A DNA stretch of 64,000 nt from NCBI GenBank assembly GCA_017311185.1, contig JAESUZ010002551.1, forward strand, positions 3,534,001 to 3,598,000, written 5' to 3'. This DNA is from Proteles cristata cristata. Its lineage: Eukaryota; Chordata; Mammalia; Carnivora; Hyaenidae. Of this stretch, positions 39,960 to 54,115 are shown piece by piece; position 1 is the stretch's first letter, and each line of letters opens with the position of its first letter. The notes below the pieces were generated by a model. It saw nothing but the letters and a program-made list of their open reading frames with translations. It searched no databases and was not told where the DNA came from. The position numbers were made by a program, and so were the translations under genes.

Positions 39960-40260
39960 AATTGTTCCAGAGTGTTACATAATCACCCACCCAAAATTTA
40001 GTGGCTTAAATCAATAACAGTCATTTATCTTGTTCACAGATCTGCAGTTTACACAGGGTGCAGTGGGCACACACCTTCTCTGCTACTTCACTCAGTGTCA
40101 GTTGGGCTGGCTTGAAATCCAGGGTTGACTGGAAGACTAGTGTGGAGTCACCTGAAGTTTCGTTCATGCACTCACAATGTCTAGTGGTGACATTGGATGT
40201 TGGCTGGGACCTCGGCTTGGGATGTCCTCTTAGAAAGTACTTGGGATGCTGACAGCATAT
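39960..40260. repeat. Old interspersed repeat, family uncertain
   Basis: ACCCAAAATTTAGTGGCTTA, TCATTTATCTTGTTCACAGA and TGTTGGCTGGGACCTCGGCT follow a common mammalian repeat of LTR or DNA-transposon type. I cannot name it with confidence. Confidence 0.4.
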
Positions 40261-41530
40261 TTTTAAGTTTTAAGAGTGAGTATTGAAGTGATCGTGGTAA
40301 AGTGCATAGCATATTTATGACCAAGCCTAGATCACAAGGGATCGCTACTTCTGTTGTACTCTCTTGGTGGAGGCAATCACAAAGGTCTGCTTGATTTCAA
40401 GAGGAGGGAATTTAGAAGCCACCATGAAATGTGGGAATGTTAGGGTCACATTGTAAGAAGAGCATGTGGGATGCAAGATATTGCCATGGCCATTTTTGGA
40501 AAATATGCCATACTTTTATATATATAAATACATAACTTTACTTATAAACTGCACTTCTATTCACTAGCTAACTTAAAAAAATACTCTTCCCAAACAAACA
40601 TAATTTACCTTGCTAAAGGAATTCTACCAGATCCAGTGAACAGTTAGGGTTCATTTTCTCCTTCCTGTTTCTGCTTATTGTCTGTTCTCATAAATATGTT
40701 CACTTGCCCTCCCCAACCTCTCCTCACATCCACAAGCCTAGATCACAGCTTTCTCTTTCACCAAGTTTTTTATCGTAGTTTTTTTTGTTTTTGTTTGTCT
40801 GTTTGCTTTCTTTTTTGTTTTTGGCCTGGAGAACACTTACCTTTACCTTCACTCATTTTGTTGCTGAACACTTACTCTCGATGAGTCGATGCTTGGGTCT
40901 TTTTCACATTTCAGAATAAGTAGCACACTGCTGACAAATATTAGGTGTTTAATATTTACTAAATTGATAAAATGTTTGTAAGTGATTAATCTTCCTTAAC
41001 CAGAAGAATTACTTCACATTTTATCTAAAATGTACTCTTTCAGTTACTGAATTTAAATGAACAGAACTTCAAGTTTGGCTAACAGTGAAAAATGCCATTC
41101 TGTAGCTAAATCTATATTAGGAAATGTAAAAATAGAAAGTGTTTCCTGACTTTTGATTCTTATATGGAACAAGTGATGACAAATTATCTGCAAATGACAA
41201 ATTTGAGGTGTATTTTGAGATTGCTCTTTTTCCTCTGAAGAGGCTGAAAATCAAATAATATAAAAGCAAATGATCCAACCATGTATCTTCTACTAAATCC
41301 AAAGTCTGTTTCATAAGATATTGAAATAGTTTTGGATAAGTATCACTGAAGTCATCAAGATATTGATGTTAATTGTTTAAACAAACTATGAAGTTTTAAA
41401 TAATGCAAAAAGCATTAATCCTGGGTGAAGGAAGGAAGAGAGCAACTTGAAATAGGTCATATAGAAACTACATATCATTAACTGCTTTATAGGAAGTAAA
41501 TTGGAAAAAATAACCCATTTGTGTATCTTA
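40261..41530. other. Intron, nothing recognised
   Basis: About 1.3 kb of AT-rich intron without exon, RNA gene or clear repeat. Confidence 0.4.
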
Positions 41531-41534
41531 TGTG

Positions 41535-41670
41535 GAATCATTTATAGATGTTTTACACGTAGGCAAGAATCATGCTTTCTGTGCACCCTGCCGTATCCCT
41601 AACATCTGGCAAATGTCTGTCACATGAAGGGTGTTCAAAAAATGATTTTGCACGAATGATGCAGTGCCTT
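41535..41670 (+). mobile_element. L2 LINE 3' end relic
   Basis: ACCCTGCCGTATCCCTAACA, TCTGGCAAATGTCTGTCACA and GGGTGTTCAAAAAATGATTT follow the L2 terminal sequence. Confidence 0.6.
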
Positions 41671-41981
41671 CTGACAATGTATTTTCTGTTTGTTTCAAAA
41701 AGCTAGTGTGTTCTTCAGTTTGTTTTTGGTTTTTGTTTGTTTGGTTACTGTTGTTCAGCCTTGTAATGGTCTCAATATTCTTGATTAGGCATTTAAGAAT
41801 ATGTCAACTTTGGAACTGTCTTTAAAGTTTAGGTTTTGTTTTCTGAGTTCAGGAATCGATAATTATTCTTCAAGGCTTTCCTATATACTACGAACGAAAA
41901 TAATGATCATATATCATACCATATTTACTTTTACACATACTACCCTTTAAACATACATTGCAAGCAACTCAGTAATGGTGT

Positions 41982-41993
41982 CCCCCCCCCCCC
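41982..41993. repeat. C12 homopolymer
   Basis: Twelve consecutive C bases, downstream of TEX47. The exact length is prone to sequencing error. Confidence 0.8.
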
Positions 41994-42409
41994 AAATTTT
42001 ATATTCCAGGAACAAAGTCATTTTTCCTGAAATTTGATTCTGAGTGGTGCAACCTCTCATTGACTGTTGAATGAATGAGAATATGAATCTGAATTGTCCT
42101 TTGTCATCTATACTTTTCTTTAAAAAATTAAGCCATTTCACTGAAATGATGTTAACTTTTGAGCAATCATTGACTTATTAAAGCCCTCCACCTATTAAAA
42201 CAATGTCTTGAACTTGCTATCAGAATAGATGTAAATTTTCAAGTTTAGCTCAACATACTCTGTAAAGATTCATATATTACCTTTGTGTATATCATGGCAT
42301 ATGGCCATTCTTTTTTAAAAAGAAGAGTTACCTCAGACATATTTTCCTTTACTTAAGTAGTATCCATTCCTTGAGAGACTGGACTGCACCAACCACGTGT
42401 CTCTCAATC

Positions 42410-44820
<2,411 letters not shown>

Positions 44821-44839
44821 TAAAAACTGACTAGTTTTT

Positions 44840-45063
44840 AAAAGTTTTTTAATTCTAATGTTTTATTTATTTCTGAGAGAGAGAGAGACAGCATGAACAG
44901 GGGAGGACCAGACAGAGAAGGAGACACAAAATCCGAAACGGGCTCCAGGCTCTGAGCTAGCTGTCAGCACAGAGCCCGGCGTGGGACTCAAACCCACGAA
45001 CCATGAGATCATGACCTGAGCCAAAGTCGGACGCTCAACCGGCTGAGCCACCCAGATGCCCCC
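44840..45063 (-). mobile_element. Carnivore SINE (SINEC)
   Basis: Reverse copy: TTTATTTCTGAGAGAGAGAG, GGCTCCAGGCTCTGAGCTAG, CAAACCCACGAACCATGAGA and CTGAGCCACCCAGATGCC. Flanks AAACTGACTAGTTTTT and AAACTGACTAATTTTT (44,824-44,839 and 45,064-45,079) differ at one base. Confidence 0.95.
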
Positions 45064-45189
45064 AAACTGACTAATTTTTTACAGGGTTCATTCACTTTAT
45101 CGCTTCCTGAAATGATACAGTCTTAACGAAGGCACATGAGAAACTTGTCATTGTTCAGTCCAGGGCTTGTTTTCTGCCTCATTATTCCT

Positions 45190-45480
45190 ACTACTTTGTA
45201 GAATGTGATTGTGTTGATCACAGCCTTCTTTATGGGCTTCTCTCCTCTCTTGGTTTCTATGATTCTGACCCTGCCTGAATTTCTTGCCAAATCTCTGCGG
45301 CCTTGCTCGGTTCCCTCTCATGCTCAGCTCTGGGAGAGGCTGAGGCTCTGTGCTCATCTCCCCAAGTATGTTAGCACCATCTTTTGTGAGGGCAGGTGTG
45401 TGATCCTCTATGTCATTCTCACCTCCAAATTTAAAGATTGACATTGCGGATTGACCATGGAGCCTTTCCTGCTCAGTCCA
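45190..45480 (+). mobile_element. Possible L2 LINE relic
   Basis: TCCTCTCTTGGTTTCTATGA with a following CT-rich region resembles the L2 reverse-transcriptase part. The open frames on both strands here have no other recognised domain. Confidence 0.4.
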
Positions 45481-46850
45481 GCCATGGACTTGGACTCCTC
45501 CTCAATATAAGGCTCAAGGAAGATACAGTAAGTTTGTTGGTGTTGAGAAAGAAGAAAAAAAATGGAATTTCCATCCCAGTATTTTTTTTTTTTTTCTGTA
45601 CAGAAGGCTCCCAAACTGTAATCATGTTTACAACTCTTCTCCTTGGAGGTACCGCTGACCTTTTAAATTTAAAATACCAACATTTTAACTATTATTTTCT
45701 GGATATTTCCCTTTACAAATAACTGTATATGTGTCCCAGTTTACAATTTTCTCTCATTTTCTAGCCAACATCCTTGGTTCTATCTCTTCATGCTTCCTAA
45801 AGATTATCCCCCAACTATATTCTGTTACTAAGCCTTTTTACTTTTTACTTTGAAATGTATCGTAGGTTGTTGATTTCTTTGTAGTCCTTGCCATTTATTT
45901 GGATTTTAATAAGAATCTCCCACCCTCAGAATTTTCCCACGTTGCCTATTCAGCCAAGAACATGAAAATCTGAGACGCTATGACACATCTGTTTCCTAAA
46001 GCTCAGGAGATACATCTTTTATAAAGTGTTTCCTGTTTACTTCCCCTCCATAGAATAGTAGGAGAGGGCAATTCTATACATTTCTCAGTTTTATGTGGTT
46101 CAACTGAACACTTTTAGAATCAGTATTTTTACCATCAGAGATAATAGCTTGACCCATATTTTCCCATGTATGTTTCCATTTCTCAATGCATGTTTAGTTG
46201 CTGGGTTGTTGCTTCCACATTTAGTTTCATTGTCACATCACATTTAAAGGCAGTTGACCTTGTTTTCTTGTCTTTCATCAACCATGCTCTTAAGTGTCAA
46301 GACTTTTGAGTAGATAGGAATAAAAACAACACACAGTGTGGACAATTTTTTGTGTGCTGGTTGTATGAAATTATAATTGATAATTGTGCAAGCTCCTTTT
46401 AATGGACACTTGGCATTTGAATTCTCAGGTGCCACCGTACTTGTGTTCCATCGATTAAGGGCCGGTTATTTATCTTCAGGTGGCAAGTCGAACAGAAGGG
46501 TTCCTCTGTCTATCCAATGGGATAAGAAGACATTGGTGTTTGTTCTCCCAGAGTGATCTGTTAGAGTAAATAGTTACATTCAAACAACTGACAAGTAGCA
46601 GAACCTGAATGGAAACTGATAATGCTGAAGAGTCCTCTTTCAGATATTCTACTATCTGCTCTTGATATCCAGTCCATTTCACAGAAGCATACAGCATGTG
46701 TTTGTAACTCATGTCAAGCATGCATCTTAATATTTACTATATACTTTATGCTCTGGTTTTATTTTCTGGAACCACATGTTCCTGAAAAATAGACTCCCAG
46801 GATCCTTTTCTTTGTGAGGCAGAAGGAAAGGATTAGAAAGATTAAATATC
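45481..46850. other. Intron, nothing recognised
   Basis: About 1.4 kb with a T run near 45,582-45,594. No exon, RNA gene or clear repeat. Confidence 0.4.
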
Positions 46851-46854
46851 ACTA

Positions 46855-47020
46855 ATTGATTATTTACCATGTGTCCTACGTTAGATGCTTTTACATATAT
46901 TAATTAATTCAATCTTCACTACAACCCTATAAGGTAGATAGAAAATTTAACCCATAATTATAGAAGACAAAACTAAAGCATGGGCTACTTAAGTGCTTTA
47001 CACACAATTCAAACATGCTT
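46855..47020 (-). mobile_element. MIR SINE relic
   Basis: Reverse MIR words: TTTACCATGTGTCCTACGTT, CTACAACCCTATAAGGTAGA, then GACAAAACTAAAGCATGGGC. Confidence 0.65.
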
Positions 47021-48235
47021 TCAGCAACTTTCCTATTCTGTCTACCTAGGCTAAAGAGCAGGAAAATTATTCCCTCTCAGTATCCATGCTCACAGGACCT
47101 TTCTTTGCTTCTCTATGACATGACAATTTTTCTGGAAATGAAGGATACCTTGTGGTTTGGATAAATGAAATTGAAAACTCATAATTAATAATTACCTATA
47201 ATTCAACCAAATTGATTTACTGTCTTTAATCTCTCATTTATCTCAGGTTTATCTACACATTTGGTGTGCCAGGTAATATCATGGGCATTATAAGAAACAC
47301 AAACATGGAAAACACCTGCTCCCTAAAATTAGGAGTTTGGAGTCTGGTGAGAGGCATTGAGATGTCCATGAATGACTATAAGGCAGGGGAAAACAGAATA
47401 TATACAATGTGAATGATGGTCAATGCTTTAAAATCACTGAGGAATAAAGGGTGCCTCTGGTGTTTTGGAAAGCTTAATGAAAGAGCTTCTAGTGGGCATG
47501 GTCTTCCCAGGGGAACAGAACTGGAAAGTGGCTTTGTGAATGTTTCTTGAATTCATTTCTTTAGAATGAGAGGATATGCACTGACTTGCTTCTATTTTCT
47601 CTGGAATAGCAGATCCCACTTTAACCTTTCGCCAGTACTCAGATACTAGAGAAACAGAGAAAATTCTAAATCATTGCCACTAACATTTTCTGTGTTTTGG
47701 TATGTCTAAATAATTAGCATGAGAATTCATGTTCTAAATAAATGGCTAACAACCTGGGTAGAACCTTTCACTAAGATCACATGCCTAAACTATTAAGTAG
47801 CCAACAACAACAACAACAACAACTTGATTTAGCAGAGCAAAAATGTTATCAAATCACGAAATATTTGAAGAGGTATTTAAAAAAAGGAAACTAGATTACC
47901 TTCTTCAGCATTGCTTCTGTTGTCAAAAACGTGGAGAAGTGTTTGGTAATTATTTATCAAGGAGAGCTTGGGAATTATTTATCAAGGAGAACACAGGCTA
48001 AAAATACTTTGTTATTCAATTCGGTAGGAAAATGTGCCAGACACTGTGGAGATATTCTTTTAAATCAGATATTATATCTACACATGAAAGAATCATTTCT
48101 ATTAGTAGATCTTAAAGTCTACACAATTATGTTTAGTACAGGACTGGAGAAGAAAGACATAAACAATGAACCCAGAAAACAAAAAAATGCTGGAGTAATT
48201 AAACCTGACTGGAAGAACTAGTATTTAAGTTGCAC
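47021..48235. other. Intron, nothing recognised
   Basis: About 1.2 kb with a CAA run at 47,803-47,823 and a short direct repeat of AATTATTTATCAAGGAGA at 47,948-47,991. No exon or RNA gene. Confidence 0.4.
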
Positions 48236-48239
48236 ATAA

Positions 48240-48400
48240 AAGACGATATGATTTACATGGAGGGGGTAGGGAAGAGACGGGGATTAGGGAAGATACAGAA
48301 CAGACTCTATAAGCAAGAAGTATAAAGAGAAGAGAGGATATATTACAGAGGTGGGAAATGTGACACTTCATTAAGAAAATGGCAATGGTATAGTTAACTA
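48240..48400 (-). mobile_element. Possible L2 LINE relic
   Basis: A purine-rich stretch (GGGGGTAGGGAAGAGACGG and following) resembles diverged reverse L2. Weak evidence. Confidence 0.25.
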
Positions 48401-48402
48401 GA

Positions 48403-48725
48403 GTGTAGTTCTCAATCTATAGAATCTGCAGGTTTGTTAAATGATAGATTCCTGGTGTCTAACCCTACAAAGTCTGAGTTAGTGCACTTCTAGGGTGGTC
48501 CAAAAATGTGCATTTTTGACAAACATCCTTATAGTGTTTCCACCTATTTCAGTTTAAGGAAAAATGGGCTGGTTTATGATTTAAACACTGGCCGTCTATG
48601 AGAATCATCTGGTGGAGGATTAAAAAAGAAGCCAGCTCGTGGTTCGTATTTAATTAGAGTGAAAAGGAATGCTAGCATGTGTGTTTGTGAGAGCCTCTCC
48701 AGGTGATTCTAAGTATAGCTCTGAG
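48403..48725 (+). mobile_element. Two MER5-like hAT-Charlie fragments
   Basis: 48,403-48,545 (TAGTTCTCAATCTATAGAAT, AGATTCCTGGTGTCTAACCC, AAAGTCTGAGTTAGTGCAC) and 48,586-48,725 (CTATGAGAATCATCTGGTGG, CTCTCCAGGTGATTCTAAGT) each follow the MER5-type consensus on the plus strand. They are non-autonomous DNA-transposon relics. Confidence 0.6.
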
Positions 48726-49499
48726 GGGAACTGCTGGTCTAGGTTGGAGGGTGAGCACAGAAGAGAGACATGAAAGAGGAGAAGAAAGAAGCTGCGACTC
48801 TTTTCCAGAGGACTCCGATGCCACACTCAGAGGTATGAATTTTGCTCTGTGGGTGGTAGGGAATAACTGGTACTTTTTGAGTGCCTGTAATCATAACTGT
48901 GTTTTAGAAAGTTGCCTGTGAAGTGCAGAGGAGTTAGAGATGGGAAATACTGGAGGCAGCCAGTAACTTTTAGGAATTCTGCGGCTGGGGAATGCGTGCT
49001 CTTATCTTCTGCCAGTCAGAGAGTAAATTGGTTTCACTCTTCTCAAAAGTAATATAGTAATATGACCGTGAGCTTAAAACTTTCATACTCTTCATAATGC
49101 CTCTTCTGGGTACATATCGTAAATAACATTATTGACAAATACTTTAATGAACAGATGGTTATTGTAGGAATTTAGAGAGACCTTTGAAAAATTGAATAGA
49201 TGTGTTAATTATGGAATACTGCGAGGCCCTGAAATAAATTTTGAAGAATATTTTAAATGCACGGAAAACAGTTATTCTCAAAGTAAATAATCTAATATGC
49301 TAAGTTCCATATAACATGTGATTCCCATTTTATTTTAAAAAGATAATATGAACAGATTAGAGGGGAATCTAATCAATTGTTAAAATTGATGGAATTTGAT
49401 GGTAATATTTGTTTTGCATTTATTAAAGTTTTCTAAATGTCTTCATTACTGTTCTGTTCAGAAAAAAGTAACATTAAAAAAAACCCAATAGGCTGTGGT

Positions 49500-49572
49500 A
49501 CTGGTTTGATAAAAGGTAATACGTGTGTTGGTGTGTTGTGGGTATTTGTGTTGTGAGTGTTCGTGGTGTGGG
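49500..49572. repeat. GTGTTG-rich low-complexity tract
   Basis: Irregular GTGTTG and GTGGTG words with almost no C over about 70 bases. Confidence 0.7.
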
Positions 49573-49829
49573 ATAGTTTAGTTTGAGAGCCTGCTGATGC
49601 ATAGAAGTTGTGCCAAAATGGATGCTGGACCAAGTGGAACAAGAAGAAGGATCAATTCAGGGATGTCTTGGCTTACTGATTGGCAGTCAGAATGGGAAGA
49701 GACAGAGCTGAAAGATGGAGCTGTTATCAAGGCACAGTCCAGGAACTTCAGTTTAGAAAAACCTTGCATGAAGTGAGATCCTCTTTGTGTTACTAGCCTA
49801 AAGCCTATGACTGAGAGAAAGGTGGGTCT

Positions 49830-50560
49830 TTAAAGATTTTGGCAGTTGCTAAGAATGAGGAATGTATGCAAGTCATCACCAAGGTAGACATAACTTGGTC
49901 ATTTGGATGTAGATGGTAAGCTAAGGAAAGATTTAAAGAGAGATCATGGATTTTAATGTCAGTAGCTGGGAAGACTTATTTTTAACATATGAATGGAGGA
50001 TAGAGGAGAAAGCCCAGATTTGAGAAGAAAAATAATTTGTAACTATTATGTTGAAGTGGACTGGCCATAGGAACATCCAAGTAGAAATGTAGTTAGGAGC
50101 CTGGAGATCTAGAAAAGTCAGCATCATGATGCAAATTTGATTGTGATCTGCCCTGAGGGAAAAGTTGAAACCTGGGGCACCAATGTACTTGTAAGATAGT
50201 GACAGGAAGGAAGACGGTGGAGAGGAAACCATGTGAAACACTTAATTTTGACAAGTGAGCAAATGGGAGCCAGTGAAAGACGCAACAGAACAAAAGTGGG
50301 TGAGGAACTAAGGAAACAGAGCCACGAAGGTCAATTAAGGAAGGAGGTTTAAAAGAGGGTGATAATGGTAAAATTCTAAAGAGAGGTAAAATGCTGGAGG
50401 ACTGAAGTGACCTTCTAGTATTGGCAACTACAAGTGTCCTAGAGACATAAAAATAAACACGTTCAGTAAAATGATTGAAGGAAGCCAGGTTGCAGTCATT
50501 GACTTGAGTTAATATAGAATAACTGGTCAAAGAGTAGACTACTCCTCTAAAACATTTGGC
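49830..50560 (-). mobile_element. L2 LINE relic (RT region)
   Basis: Read on the minus strand it follows the L2 reverse-transcriptase region: TCAATGACTGCAACCTGGCT, then the ATGCTGACTTTTCTAGATCT word and ACTACATTTCTACTTGGATG. Open frames on the minus strand (50,530-50,093 and 50,241-49,933) run through it and are leftovers of this element, not host genes. Confidence 0.65.
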
Positions 50561-52765
50561 AGAAGAAGAATGAAAGCACTCTGGTAGTAAATTCCAGAGG
50601 AAGAAGATTATAGGGTAATTATTCTACAGTGATACTAGGTTTTTCTCTATTAAAAACTAGCATACTATATATTGTTCTTTATTTCTTTCTAAACGGCCAT
50701 TGTGTCCAGCCAGAAAGGCGGAGTCTTAAAATTGAATGCTATATTATAAGTTTTGAAAACATTGTTAGATCATCATCTTTAAACAGAGATTTTGGAGACC
50801 GTAAATAACACTGAACTCTGTATTGTATATTCTTCCTTTTATTTTTTTTAAATCAAATTTATGTTCTGCAAACAGAAGAGCCCACAAAGACATATAAATT
50901 ACTAATACTTGGTACACATTATGTCAATGATCTAAACACAACAAGCCTTAACTTAGTTTTTCATGACTTTAAAAATCTTTGAGTTAAAGTAACAAAGTTG
51001 CCTTCAACAGACAGAAGTCATTATGCTTGGAGTAGTATCTTTGTAATTTCAGAGCAGCTATCTACTTTTGTTCACTAAATCTGTTCTGCTAAAATGCATC
51101 ATCAGTAACCTAATACCTATTTTAGTGCTTGATTTTGGTTTAATTTTGATCAGTGTGCTGTGCAGAATGGAGAATATGGAACCAAAAGAAGTTTAGAGTT
51201 GGGAGGAAACTTACTACCACGGACATAACATATTCCTTTTGCAGTTAAGGAAAGCATGGCACAAAGAAGCCAATTGATATTACGGCCATCAAGTAGCTTA
51301 CATTATTTCAAGGCTGACAAAAACATACATGCGTGCAATACGGAAGTACTGAGATGATACTTCTTGTTAGATTACTTTTCAGGAAATATGAGAGCTGTTT
51401 CAATAAGAAGAATGGCCCTAGGGCTATTCAAAAAGTTACAGGAATCTGTATATTGTGGTGCTCAGAAGAGAGCCAGGAAGTATTTTTTCACAGAGAAGTA
51501 ATATGATGGGTGCCATGCTTAATGGTTTTAATACGTGTATTTAGGGATATTTGGGGAGGCAAAATCCTAGAGTCAAAAATGCCTACTAAAATATTGTTAC
51601 ACCCCATACATGTAATGAAGATTAGGCTAGAATTTAAAAATTTGGGAAATATTTCTGTTTAAATGAAGAGTAATGTTAATATTCCAAGTCTAAGCAACCA
51701 TATCATTTTTGTTTCATATATCCATAGAAGCAGTAGATAAAAACAACATAGTGAAATATTTTTAAAGATTGGCTGTATCCCAGGTACCCAAACAAATTTT
51801 CCTCTATTTATGCAAATCTCTACGATCCTGCAACCTTTCCAGCCTATGCTAAATTTAAAGCCCTTTTGCTCATTCTAATTCAGGGAAAATCCTTACTTGT
51901 TCAGAAGTTATTCCTCCTAACATTAGTAGTTGTGGATGTTTGACAGCCTCATGAAAAACTACACACCATTGTTTTAATATATGTAATCATAAAACACAGT
52001 CCCTTTTTTGTGAAGTGAATTATACAAACTGAACATCTACTTGGGTGATGACTTCATTTGGGAGGACAGTCTCAGGGGCTACAGTGGCATCACAGTGGGG
52101 AAGTGTAGGCATCTGGCACTCCATCATCATTCTTCAGCGCTGGCATCTGCTAGCGATGCATGAATGCCTTTCTGGTCCATGCCTCATCTGTCACCCCAGG
52201 TCTTTGTCTCTATGACAGACACCTCTCAGCTACATCTATGCCACTACTGACCCCATGGAAAACCTTTTTCAGTATGAATACTTATTCCAGGAGAGTCCCT
52301 AGGCAAGGCTGTCTAGGACTCTGTACCTTTGTGTGCTGACATACAGATAAATAATCATTTTGTCCCTCTGTTAGCCTTGAGAGGTTTTAAGCATCACATT
52401 TGATAAGATTATGGCTGAACTAAGAAGGTCTTAACTTCTAACCCAATGATTTAGTTAAGTAGAAACAATTATGATTTCTATGTGAATATTTTATATTCAC
52501 ACAAAACTTTTCACTTTTAATGGGCTGAGCCATTTTACTGTTTAGTTGTGATATACTCAGAAAAATTCACTATTAATACAAGATGAATAAAAGCATGATG
52601 ATAAAGGCAAAATTTTCAGGTTCCAATAATAAGCTTCAGGGTCAAAAATTAATGTCATTTGGATCACTTCCTTCTTAGATCTTCTAGCCAAACAACTTGA
52701 GTATTGATTGCTAATATTGTATTTGTTTGTGATTATGATTTTTCATTAAAGACAGTTTGGCTTTG
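50561..52765. other. Intron, longest repeat-free block on the right side
   Basis: About 2.2 kb with no recognisable SINE, LINE, LTR or microsatellite. No exon or RNA gene. Conservation cannot be judged from one sequence. Confidence 0.45.
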
Positions 52766-52784
52766 AGAGAGGCCATACTTTTTT

Positions 52785-53013
52785 TTTTAAATGTTTTATT
52801 TATTTCTAGGAGAGAGAGAGAGAGAGACAGAGAGACAGAGACAGCGTGAGTAGGGAAGGGTCAGAGAGAGAGGGAGTCATAGACTGAAACAGGCTCCAGG
52901 CTCTGAGCTGGCAGTCAGCACAGAGCCCGACGTGGGGCTCGAACCCACGAACCGCGGGATCATGACCCAAGCGAAAGTCGGACGCTTAACCGACTAAGCC
53001 ACCCAGGCGCCCC
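52785..53013 (-). mobile_element. Carnivore SINE, young subfamily
   Basis: Near-consensus reverse copy: TTATTTCTAGGAGAGAGAG, GGCTCTGAGCTGGCAGTCAG, CTCGAACCCACGAACCGCGG and CCACCCAGGCGCCCC, with CAAGCGAAAGTCGGACGC. A perfect 16-base duplication GAGGCCATACTTTTTT flanks it (52,769-52,784 and 53,014-53,029), the strongest sign in the window of recent insertion. Confidence 0.97.
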
Positions 53014-53256
53014 GAGGCCATACTTTTTTGACTATGGTTTTCTGGGAAGGATAACTTTATTTTTATCATAAACAGAGCTGAAAGTGTAACATAACTTTAA
53101 TATCTGGAAATTTTAGGGAAATTTTACAAGGTACAGAAATAGCCTGGCTTAGTCATTGCTTGATGGGTTAAATCTCCAGTCTACTTCACAAAATATCATA
53201 CTTAGCTACCATGGACCATATATTCAAGATCTATCTTGTGTCTGTTTGTGTGTGCC

Positions 53257-53261
<5 letters not shown>

Positions 53262-53351
<90 letters not shown>

Positions 53352-53374
53352 TAGAGAGAGAGAGAGAGAGAGAG
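53262..53374. repeat. Compound (GT)n(GA)n microsatellite
   Basis: About twenty GT units pass directly into about eighteen GA units, an AAAAGTA interruption and a further GA run. It will be highly variable and explains open frames here on both strands. Confidence 0.97.
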
Positions 53375-53839
53375 ACTTTCCAAGGATAAGACAGTGCAGC
53401 ATTAAAAAGAAAGCATTCTTCTAATCTTTGGCTCTTGATTAAAGTCTGTTTTGGGCCCAGGCTCACAGGGTTGTGGGAAGTGATGTTTAATGATTTCCAG
53501 AGGTGGAAGCCACTAGTGTGACTTGTGTTTAGTATCACATTTTTGGTTGTTAGAAATTTGCTTCCAGTGATGTATTTGAGAACCAGACTAGTCTGACATG
53601 TTTTATAAGGTCATTCTCCAGGACCTCTGTCTCATAAAAGGAGGGAAATTCTTCTTGGTCATGGTGTTATTTTATTGGAATCAAGTGCAGGTCTCTGGCC
53701 TAGTGCACATCCTTTTTGTCTTCAACTGGCCGTTTTCTTTGTGAACTACAAATTTAAAAATCAGTAGGTTTTTTTTTTTTTTTAATTTTTGACTGAAGAT
53801 AACTTTACGCTTACAACCTATAGTTTGAAAAAGCTAATC

Positions 53840-54103
53840 TTGGGCACCTGGGTGGCTCAGTCATTAAGCATCTGACTTCAGCTCAAGTCATGATCTCATG
53901 GTTGGTGAGTTTGTGGCCCTCTTGGGTGAGATTCAGTCCTGCGTCGGGTAAAACACAAGCCCGCTTCAGGTGAGCCCACTTCTCTCTGGCTCCTTCTCTC
54001 TCCTTTCTCTCCTTCTCTTTTTCTCTCTGTCTCTCTGCCCCTCATGGGATTCTCTTTGTCTGCCCCTTGCTCACTTGGGCCACCCCCTCTCTCATAAATA
54101 AAT
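53840..54103 (+). mobile_element. Carnivore SINE, longer variant
   Basis: Head GGGCACCTGGGTGGCTCAGT and TCAAGTCATGATCTCATGG, then a longer CT-rich middle than other copies with a CCTTGCTCACTTGGGCC insert-like segment, and a TCATAAATAAATAAA tail. A perfect 12-base duplication AAAAAGCTAATC flanks it (53,828-53,839 and 54,104-54,115). Confidence 0.95.
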
Positions 54104-54115
54104 AAAAAGCTAATC

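Noticed and set aside
45148..45444. Open frame of 98 codons on the minus strand
   Set aside because: No recognised domain, and the sequence looks like an L2 relic on the other strand.
50093..50530. Open frame of 145 codons on the minus strand
   Set aside because: It follows the L2 reverse-transcriptase region in sense orientation and is a remnant of that element, with no intact motif.
53156..53538. Several open frames with long Arg-Glu or Leu-Ser runs
   Set aside because: They are translations of the GT/GA microsatellite.
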